DNA of 64,000 nucleotides from Streptomyces sp. TSRI0281 (GTDB lineage: Bacteria > Actinomycetota > Actinomycetes > Streptomycetales > Streptomycetaceae): assembly GCF_001905125.1 (NCBI RefSeq), contig NZ_LWLE01000001.1:772880-836879 (forward strand), given 5' to 3'. Shown in pieces: positions 58,788-64,000 of this stretch. A model generated the notes under the pieces. That model was not told where the DNA came from and did not search any database. It was given only the letters and a program-made list of their open reading frames with translations. The translations under genes and the position numbers were made by a program. Each line of letters opens with the position of its first letter. Within the stretch, counting starts at the first letter, position 1.

Positions 58788-59207
58788 GGCTTCACCCCAC
58801 CCTCAGGCTCTCCGGCGCACCGGGTGAACCCCCACGCGCCAGAACAGCATCACCCGCCGCACGCGCCCCTGCCACCGGATGGCGGCAGCCGGGTGGCCCC
58901 AAACCGGGTGGCGCACGTCCGGGCCCGGACGGGGGCGCTTCCGGGCTCGGACAGGCTCAGGCGGGCGGCAGCATGGCGCGTCGTCCCGGGACCGCCGGGG
59001 ACTGGATGGTCATACCGCCGTCGACCACCAGGAGCTGGCCGGTGAGGGAGCGGGACGGCGGACAGCGGGGCAGCAGACAGTGCGACGACGGACGGCGCGG
59101 CAGCGCGGCGGGGAGAACCCCTCGGGCCGTCGACGGGGGAGGACGCGGGAGACCGTGCCGAAGCCAGTGGCCCGCCAGTGGCCCGCTAGTGGCCCGCCAG
59201 TGGCCCG
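58788..59207. other. 420-base region with a gene remnant
   Basis: Between the SpoIIE-like and TetR genes. It contains the dehydrogenase remnant at 58957-59058 and the 11-bp repeat at 59165-59220. The rest is GC-rich, with no gene I can support. Confidence 0.6.
58957..59058 (-). pseudogene. C-terminal remnant of a short-chain dehydrogenase
   Basis: The minus strand reads SRSLTGQLLVVDGGMTIQSP followed by PAVPGRR, AMLPPA and a stop (58959-58957). S.xxTGQxLxVDGGMTI is the typical end of a classical SDR. Upstream the frame continues, but without SDR-like sequence, and there is no dinucleotide motif or YxxxK, so over 200 residues are gone. It lies directly downstream of a TetR gene that may once have controlled it. 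Confidence 0.75.
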
Positions 59208-59220
59208 CTAGTAGCCCCGC
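59165..59220. repeat. 11-bp tandem repeat, about five copies
   Basis: (C/T)AGTGGCCCGC repeated at 59165, 59176, 59187, 59198 and a variant at 59209. The TetR gene ends in the last unit (stop 59210-59208). Confidence 0.9.
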
Positions 59221-59798
59221 GCCCCCAGCGAGCGCAGCACATGCGCCACCAGCGCGGCGATCGTCGCCTCGTCCTGGGCCGGCTTGCGCAACAGATGGCG
59301 GTAGTAGATGGGGCCGTAGAGCATCTCCACCGCCAGTGGAAGGTCCGCGTCCGCCGGGATCTGGCCCCGTTCCTGAGCACTGCGCAGCCGTCCCACCGCA
59401 CCCTCGACGCGCGGTCCGACCAGCTGATCCCTGACCGCCTCCGCGAGGACGTCGTCATGGTGGACCTCGGAGAGGATGCCCGCGTACGCCGGACCGTACG
59501 GCGGTGTCGAGAGCAGCCTCACCGCGCCCGTGACATGGGTGCGCAGGTCGGCGCCGATGTCACCGGTGTCGACGAACGGGGTCGCGTCGACCAGGGCCTC
59601 GGCGAACGCCTCCAGCAGCACCGCGCCCTTCGACGGCCACCATCGGTAGATCGTCTTCTTGCTCACACCGGCGCGGGCCGCGATGGCCTCGACCGTGACG
59701 CGGCCGTACCCCTTCTCCGCACACAGGTCGAGCGCGGCCTGAAGGGTCGCGCGTCGTGATCTCTCGCTGCGGCGCACGGAACTCGGCGATGTGATCAT
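59208..59798 (-). CDS. TetR-family transcriptional regulator
   Basis: 196 residues from ATG 59798 (MITSPSSVRRSERSRRATLQ). Helix-turn-helix VTVEAIAARAGVSKKTIYRWWPSKGAVLLEAF is very clear, with the C-terminal TetR_C_11-like region. The frame extends upstream, but the chosen start fits the family. Its natural target is unclear: the co-directional gene after it is an SDR remnant. GGAACG/CGTTCC (59877-59901) upstream may be its operator. Confidence 0.92.
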   Translation of the reverse strand: MITSPSSVRRSERSRRATLQAALDLCAEKGYGRVTVEAIAARAGVSKKTIYRWWPSKGAVLLEAFAEALVDATPFVDTGDIGADLRTHVTGAVRLLSTPPYGPAYAGILSEVHHDDVLAEAVRDQLVGPRVEGAVGRLRSAQERGQIPADADLPLAVEMLYGPIYYRHLLRKPAQDEATIAALVAHVLRSLGARGY

Positions 59799-60040
59799 TC
59801 GGTGAGCATAGGGGTCTTCAAGCCATCTCTTGTTGACAGGTCGTCGCCAGAAGTCGAACAATACCCAGGCGGAAACGGAACGTACCGTGTCGTGTCGTTC
59901 CCTTTGCCCGCACCGTTCGTGCCGTTCGTGCCGCGACGAGCCGATCGGGGGACGGCTCGCCCGGCCGACGGCACGGACGGGCCCGCACCGGCCGGATCAA
60001 GCCAGCGCGGCCTCGGCATCGAGCATCTGGAGCCCCGCGC
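59799..60040. promoter_or_regulatory. TetR upstream region with inverted repeat and TTGACA box
   Basis: GGAACG (59877-59882) and CGTTCC (59896-59901) form an inverted repeat with 13 bases between. TTGACA at 59833-59838 with AACAAT 18 bases further looks like a plus-strand promoter, but no plus-strand gene follows. The remaining bases show nothing I can name. Confidence 0.45.
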
Positions 60041-61000
60041 TCAGGCAGTGATGTCCTTGGCCGTGAAGCGCGCCCAGGCCGCCGAGCCGAACACCGCCGC
60101 GTACAGACCCTGCAGGCCGAGGTTCTTGACGACGTCGTCCCAGTAGACGGGGTCGCGCAGCAGGTCCGCGAAGGACAGCCAGTAGTGCGGGAAGAGATAG
60201 GGGTGCAGGGCGCTCAGCTGCGGGATCGAGCCCAGGATCTGCACCGTGATCAGCACGCCGACCGTGGCCGCCATCGCCGCGATCCCGCTGCCGGTCAGCG
60301 TCGAGATGAACAGGCCCAGCGCCGCGAAGCCGATGAGTGAGGCCGCGACCACCACCGCGATCAGTCCGGCCCGCACCAGCCCCTCGCCGAAGCCGATCCG
60401 GGTCCCGGAGATCGTGGTGACCTCGCCGAGGGGGAAGAGCAGCGCCCCCACGGCCAGCGCCGATGCCGCCACGACCAGCGTCGCGACCAGGCAGAAGATG
60501 AGCACGGAGGCGTACTTGGCGAGCAGCAGCCGGGTCCGGCCCGCCGGGGCGACCAACAGGTAGCGCAGGGTGCCGCCGCTCGCCTCCCCCGCGATCGAGT
60601 CGCCCGCGACGACGCCGACGGCCATCGGGAGGAAGACCGGGAGCGTCGCGGCGAGGGCGGCGAAGACGAGGAAAAGCCCGTTGTTGGTGACCTGGGTGAG
60701 GAACGCCGGGCCCGCCGCCGCCCCGGGGCCGCCGTCAGCGCCGTCGCCGCCGCCGCCCGTCTCGATCCGGACCGCGATCCCGATCAGCACGGGAACGGCG
60801 GCGAGCACCCCGAGCAGGGCGAGGGTCCGCCAGCGGCGCAGGATGGTGGTGACTTCGGAGCGGAGGATTCCGAACGTCCACAGCGGGTTGCGGGGCGCGC
60901 TCGCGCCCCGTACGCCGTCGGCTCCACCCCGTACGCCGCCGCCTTCACCCCGCACGCCGTCCGCTTCACCCCGTACGCCGGTTGCTTCAGCCCGCGACAT
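60041..61000 (-). CDS. ABC-2-type transporter permease
   Basis: 319 residues from ATG 61000. The first ~35 residues are a repeat (GVRGEADGVRGEGGGVRGGADGVRGA), then RSEVTTILRRWRTLALLGVLAAVPVLIGIAVR starts a six-helix permease with GDSIAGEASGGTLRYLLVAPAGRTRLLLAKY, typical of ABC-2 exporters such as ABC-2_membrane_5. It overlaps the ATPase gene upstream by 14 bases. Substrate unknown; the family includes drug, lantibiotic and lipid exporters. Confidence 0.92.
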   Translation of the reverse strand: MSRAEATGVRGEADGVRGEGGGVRGGADGVRGASAPRNPLWTFGILRSEVTTILRRWRTLALLGVLAAVPVLIGIAVRIETGGGGDGADGGPGAAAGPAFLTQVTNNGLFLVFAALAATLPVFLPMAVGVVAGDSIAGEASGGTLRYLLVAPAGRTRLLLAKYASVLIFCLVATLVVAASALAVGALLFPLGEVTTISGTRIGFGEGLVRAGLIAVVVAASLIGFAALGLFISTLTGSGIAAMAATVGVLITVQILGSIPQLSALHPYLFPHYWLSFADLLRDPVYWDDVVKNLGLQGLYAAVFGSAAWARFTAKDITA

Positions 61001-62075
61001 CGAATCCCTCTCCGGTCAGTGCGACGAAGGCGTCCTCCAGCGAGGCCCGTTCGACGCCGAAGGACCGCACCCGGACGCCGCCGCGTACCAGGGCGGCGTT
61101 GAGGTCGGCGAGTTCCGTGCCGCCGGGCGGGGCGTCACCGGTCAGCCGCTCGCCGTCGGTGCTCAGGCCGGTGATCCCGTGTTCCTTGAGGATGCGGGCG
61201 GCGTCGCCCGGGTCGGGGGTGGTGACGGCGAGCCGGCCGCGGGTGCCGGCGAGGTCGCCGACGGGCCCCTGGACGATCAGCCGGCCGCGGGCCATCACCG
61301 CGGCGTGCGTGCAGACCTGTTCGATCTCGTCCAGGAGGTGGGAGGAGAGGAAGACCGTGGTGCCCTCGGCCGCCAGTTCCCGGATCAGGGAGCGGATCTC
61401 CCGCATGCCCTGCGGGTCCAGGCCGTTGGTGGGCTCGTCCAGGACGAGCAGGCGGCGCGGCTGGAGCAGGGCGGCGGCGAGCCCGAGGCGCTGCTTCATG
61501 CCGAGCGAGTACGCCTTGGCCTTCTTGCCCGCGGCGGCGGCGAGCCCGACCCGGTCCAGGGCGTGCGCGACGCGGGCGCGGCGGGTACGCGGGTCGGCGG
61601 CCGGGTCGGCGGAGTCGTAGCGCACGAGGTTGTCCCGGCCGGACAGGAAGCCGTAGAGGGCCGGGCCCTCGATCAGCGCGCCGACCTGCGGGAGCACGGT
61701 ACGGGCGCCGCCCGGCATCGGACGGCCGAGGACACGGGCGGTGCCGGACGTCGGGTCGATGAGGCCCATGAGCATCCGGATCGTGGTGGTCTTCCCGGAG
61801 CCGTTGGGGCCGAGGAAGCCGAAGACGCTGCCGCCGGGAACCGTGAGGTCGAGGCCGTCGACGGCGAGCTGGCCGCCCCGGTAGCGCTTGGTGAGACCCC
61901 GGGTCTCGATCACGGCCGTCACGTCCCTGGCCGCCGTCACATCCCCGGCCGCCATGTCGTCCCCGGCCGCCGTCACATCCCCGGCCGCCGTCCCGCCCGA
62001 AGCCGCCGTCACACTTCCGGCCGTCACCCCTCCGGCTGTCACCCGTCCGTCCGCGGCCGCCTCTGTCCCGGTCAT
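60987..62075 (-). CDS. ABC transporter ATP-binding protein
   Basis: 362 residues from ATG 62075 (MTGTEAAADGRVTAGG) behind GAGGGG. After ~50 residues of VTAAGD-type repeats the ATPase domain shows Walker A GPNGSGKTT, Q-loop PQVGALIE, signature YSLGMKQRLGLA, Walker B LLVLDEPTNGLDP and switch His in FLSSHLLDEIEQ. A C-terminal extension (RGRLAVTTPDPGDAARIL... SLEDAFVALTGE) is typical of DrrA/BcrA-type exporters. Works with the permease coupled downstream. Confidence 0.95.
   Translation of the reverse strand: MTGTEAAADGRVTAGGVTAGSVTAASGGTAAGDVTAAGDDMAAGDVTAARDVTAVIETRGLTKRYRGGQLAVDGLDLTVPGGSVFGFLGPNGSGKTTTIRMLMGLIDPTSGTARVLGRPMPGGARTVLPQVGALIEGPALYGFLSGRDNLVRYDSADPAADPRTRRARVAHALDRVGLAAAAGKKAKAYSLGMKQRLGLAAALLQPRRLLVLDEPTNGLDPQGMREIRSLIRELAAEGTTVFLSSHLLDEIEQVCTHAAVMARGRLIVQGPVGDLAGTRGRLAVTTPDPGDAARILKEHGITGLSTDGERLTGDAPPGGTELADLNAALVRGGVRVRSFGVERASLEDAFVALTGEGFDVAG
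61915..62045. repeat. tandem repeat coding the ABC ATPase N-terminus
   Basis: Repeats of (GTCACATCCCCGGCCGCC)-like 18-base units and shorter variants encode VTAAGD repeats. Length is a multiple of 3, so the frame is tolerant of copy-number change. Confidence 0.8.
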
Positions 62076-62118
62076 GCGTACCCCTCGAAGCTCGGTTCGG
62101 CCCGGCCCGGCTCGGCGG

Positions 62119-62153
62119 GCCGCCCCGTCGCGCGGTGCGCGCGGCGGGGCGGC
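62119..62153 (-). terminator. hairpin after the LolA-like gene
   Basis: 15-bp GC-rich stem (62119-62133 with 62137-62153, slightly asymmetric) 35 bases beyond the stop, before the ABC genes. Probably separates the two units. Confidence 0.55.
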
Positions 62154-62187
62154 GTCGTTCACTGCGGGCAGTGAAGCATCCCTGCGC

Positions 62188-63459
62188 CTACTTGGCGCCG
62201 TTGGCCGCCTGCACCAGCGCGTCCTTCGTCACCGCTCCGACGTAGACCGTGCCGTCGTCCGTCAGCAGGGCGTTCACCAGGCGGGTCTTGAAGACCGTGC
62301 CCGAACCGAACTTCCCGGTGACCTTGTCGCCCAGGGCGTCCAGGAAGCCCTGGGCCTCGGCCGGCATATCGCCCGAGCCCTGCGAACCGCCGGTGGGCAG
62401 GCCCGAACCGCCGGGGATCTTGATCTGCGCGATCGAGGTCCAGCCCTCGCCGATCACGTTCAGCCCCTTGGAGCCCTCCAGGCCCTCCAGGCCCTTCATG
62501 CCTCCCAGCTCGGCGAGGCCCTCCGGTGCCTTCCCCTCCCCGCCCTGCTGCTCCGCCGCGTCCTTCAGGTCGTCCGCCTCGGTCACCTTCGCGCCCTTGG
62601 GCGGGGTGAAGGAGAACGAGGAGGCGTCGGGCCTGGAGAAGTCGACCTTGGTGAATCCGGCGTCGACCACGGCCTTGCCGCCACCGCTCGCGGAGAGGGT
62701 GAACTTCAGCGGGACGCCGTTGGCCGCGTCCACCGCGACCCGGACCGACGCGACCGTCGAACCGGACTGCTTCGGCTTGATCAGCAGCTGGTACGCGTCG
62801 CGCCCGGCCACCCGTGACGTGCCGTCGACGGTGACCGAGGTGGTGTCCCCGGCCGCCGCGAGTGCCTGCTCGGCGAACTCCTTCGGAGTGGTCGGTACGC
62901 CCGCGGGCGCCTTGTGCTCCTTCTTCCGCTGCTTCTGCTGCTCGGCGTCCGCCGCGGCGTGGTACGCCTCGCCGGACTTGCTGTCGTACGCCCAGACCTC
63001 GCCCTTGTTGTGGATGAGGCTGTACTCGGCGGCGTTCCCGAGGATCGAGAGCCGCTGCCTGTCGGGGCCGTCGGCCGCCACCCGCAGCGTGTGCGTACCG
63101 GAGGCCAGCTCCATCAGCTTGTCCTCCGGAGCGGCGGAACCGCCGCCGTCCGTACCGGCGCCGCCCGGGGCGAAGGAGCCCGCGAGCCCGCCGAGGGACG
63201 GGATGCCGAGGTCGGTGCTGATCTTGAGCGTGCCGGACAGCTGCTGCTCGTCCGAGGCGGCGATCTTCTCGATGAGTTCCTGTGCGCTGATCTTCGGCAG
63301 CTCGGGGTCACCGGAGTCCGCGAGGGCCGGGACGAGCCCGATCGTCGCGGCCGCCACCCCCGCCACCGCGACGGGGACGATGTATCGCGCGGCCTTGCGA
63401 CGGCCCACGACAGTGCCCGTGGCCTTGCCGGTGGTCTCTGCGCTGTCGTTCGGTGCCAT
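62188..63459 (-). CDS. exported LolA-like (lipoprotein-carrier-fold) protein
   Basis: 423 residues from ATG 63459 (MAPNDSAETTGKATGTVVGRRKAARYIVPVAVAGVAAATIGLVPAL); a longer start at 63510 is less likely. One N-terminal transmembrane segment or signal anchor ends in PALADSGDPELPKISAQELIEKIAASDEQQLSGTLKIS, the usual opening of the DUF2092/LolA-like fold. A Lys/Glu/Gln-rich linker and a Gly-rich segment interrupt the fold. Related proteins act in envelope stress or lipid handling. It precedes an ABC exporter on the same strand, which may be a functional link. Confidence 0.85.
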   Translation of the reverse strand: MAPNDSAETTGKATGTVVGRRKAARYIVPVAVAGVAAATIGLVPALADSGDPELPKISAQELIEKIAASDEQQLSGTLKISTDLGIPSLGGLAGSFAPGGAGTDGGGSAAPEDKLMELASGTHTLRVAADGPDRQRLSILGNAAEYSLIHNKGEVWAYDSKSGEAYHAAADAEQQKQRKKEHKAPAGVPTTPKEFAEQALAAAGDTTSVTVDGTSRVAGRDAYQLLIKPKQSGSTVASVRVAVDAANGVPLKFTLSASGGGKAVVDAGFTKVDFSRPDASSFSFTPPKGAKVTEADDLKDAAEQQGGEGKAPEGLAELGGMKGLEGLEGSKGLNVIGEGWTSIAQIKIPGGSGLPTGGSQGSGDMPAEAQGFLDALGDKVTGKFGSGTVFKTRLVNALLTDDGTVYVGAVTKDALVQAANGAK

Positions 63460-63529
63460 GTGTGCCTTACCTCCGTGGTCGGCGGCGTCCGTCCGGTTGC
63501 TCACGTCCACTCCCTGCCGCCATTCTCAC

Positions 63530-63572
63530 CCGATGTGGTCAGGAGTGGTTGTTCTCCATCTGACCAAATCGG
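63530..63572. promoter_or_regulatory. 13-bp inverted repeat upstream of the LolA-like gene
   Basis: CCGATGTGGTCAG (63530-63542) and CTGACCAAATCGG (63560-63572) pair at 12 of 13 positions around a 17-base spacer, 70 bases before the gene. Suits a regulator dimer site; as RNA it would be a large-loop hairpin. Confidence 0.55.
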
Positions 63573-63677
63573 GCGGCACGAAGCGTCAGCCCGCGGGATC
63601 AACTCCGTCTACTGCTCCGGTATGACAACCGGCGGCTCAGGGCCGGCCGTCCAGTAGGGGTAGGGCCGAACGGTGTG

Positions 63678-64000
63678 TCAGCCGGCCCGGTGCACCACGG
63701 CGTCGCACAGCTCCGCCAGTGCGGACTTGGCGTAGCCCTCGGGCAGCGGCGCCAGCGTGGCCCGCGCCTCCTGCGCGTACCGGACGGTGTCCTGCCGGGC
63801 CTGCTCCAGCGCCGGGTGGGCGCGCAGCCCGCGCAGCGCCTCGGCCAGCCTGCCGTCGTCGCTCAGGTCGCCGTCCAGCAGCTCCACGAGCTCCAGGTCC
63901 TCCGGCTTGCCGTAGGCCGCCGCCTGCGCCCGCAGCCGCAGGACCGGCAGCGTGGAGATGCCCTCGCGCAGGTCGGTGCCGGGGGTCTTGCCGGACTCGT
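63678..64000 (-). CDS. polyprenyl diphosphate synthase, C-terminal part (5' end outside window)
   Basis: Only the last ~107 residues are inside. The frame enters with ESGKTPGTDLREGISTLPVLRL, which follows the second aspartate-rich motif in long-chain trans-prenyl synthases (hepta-/octaprenyl type), and ends in YAKSALAELCDAVVHRAG. Such enzymes make the side chain of menaquinone, the quinone that complex I reduces. No defect is visible in the part seen. Confidence 0.93.
   Translation of the reverse strand, partial: ESGKTPGTDLREGISTLPVLRLRAQAAAYGKPEDLELVELLDGDLSDDGRLAEALRGLRAHPALEQARQDTVRYAQEARATLAPLPEGYAKSALAELCDAVVHRAG

Noticed and set aside
59831..59865. Strong plus-strand promoter driving a hidden gene
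   Set aside because: The TTGACA box is good but spacing to a -10 is poor and no supported gene or stable RNA follows before the convergent permease end; kept only as a note in the regulatory entry.

Overview
The window looks like a piece of a Streptomyces chromosome (or a very close actinobacterial relative). It is very GC-rich, its coding sequences have G or C at most third codon positions, and GTG or TTG starts and 4-base GTGA gene overlaps are common. The gene order rpoC-rpoB-rplL-rplJ-lipoprotein-rplA-rplK-nusG-secE-tRNA-Trp, followed by rpmG, htpX, a second partial nuo set, a two-component system, korAB and a polyprenyl synthase, matches my recollection of the core of Streptomyces chromosomes (S. 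coelicolor SCO458x-SCO465x). That match is from memory and was not searched.

Region 1 (1-11.7 kb, minus strand): transcription and translation core. It holds the 5' part of rpoC, rpoB, rplL, rplJ, a lipoprotein gene, rplA, rplK, nusG, secE and tRNA-Trp. Visible control elements are a rpoB promoter about 160 bases before its TTG start, a strong hairpin between rplL and rpoB, an attenuator-like hairpin with a U-tract in the rplJ leader, and terminators after rplA and nusG.

Region 2 (11.9-26 kb): housekeeping and small regulator pairs. It holds an aspartate aminotransferase, an adenosine-deaminase-family protein, a TetR/NAD-binding pair sharing a 43-bp palindrome, murB, an MFS exporter with its TetR regulator (a common operator motif upstream of both), a HadAB-like hydratase pair with rpmG, tRNA-Met, tRNA-Thr and tRNA-Tyr, a CodA-like amidohydrolase, yajQ, ogt, alkB and a GlsB-like protein.

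Region 3 (26-46.3 kb): membrane and energy genes. After yccF, htpX and a zinc-ribbon MscL comes a tightly coupled ten-gene complex I set (nuoA,B,C,H,I,J,K,L,M,N) with no nuoD, E, F or G. Diverging from it are two sister histidine kinases, a LuxR-type response regulator, and a two-subunit 2-oxoacid:ferredoxin oxidoreductase. My main hypothesis is that these form one ferredoxin-linked redox module: KorAB reduces ferredoxin and the NADH-module-less complex I oxidises it, with the twin kinases sensing membrane or redox state.

Region 4 (46.3-64 kb): accessory genes. Two HxlR regulators sit beside a QorB-like reductase, and beside an MFS exporter with an FAD monooxygenase. There are also RarD, a HEAT-like protein, a CGNR regulator, a VOC protein, small proteins, a HAD phosphatase, a PAS-GAF-SpoIIE-HATPase protein, a remnant of a short-chain dehydrogenase next to a TetR gene, an ABC exporter pair, a LolA-like exported protein, and the 3' end of a polyprenyl diphosphate synthase. 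Short tandem repeats are frequent at gene 3' ends here, and one repeat core (CCGTACGGAGCC) occurs at two loci 13 kb apart.
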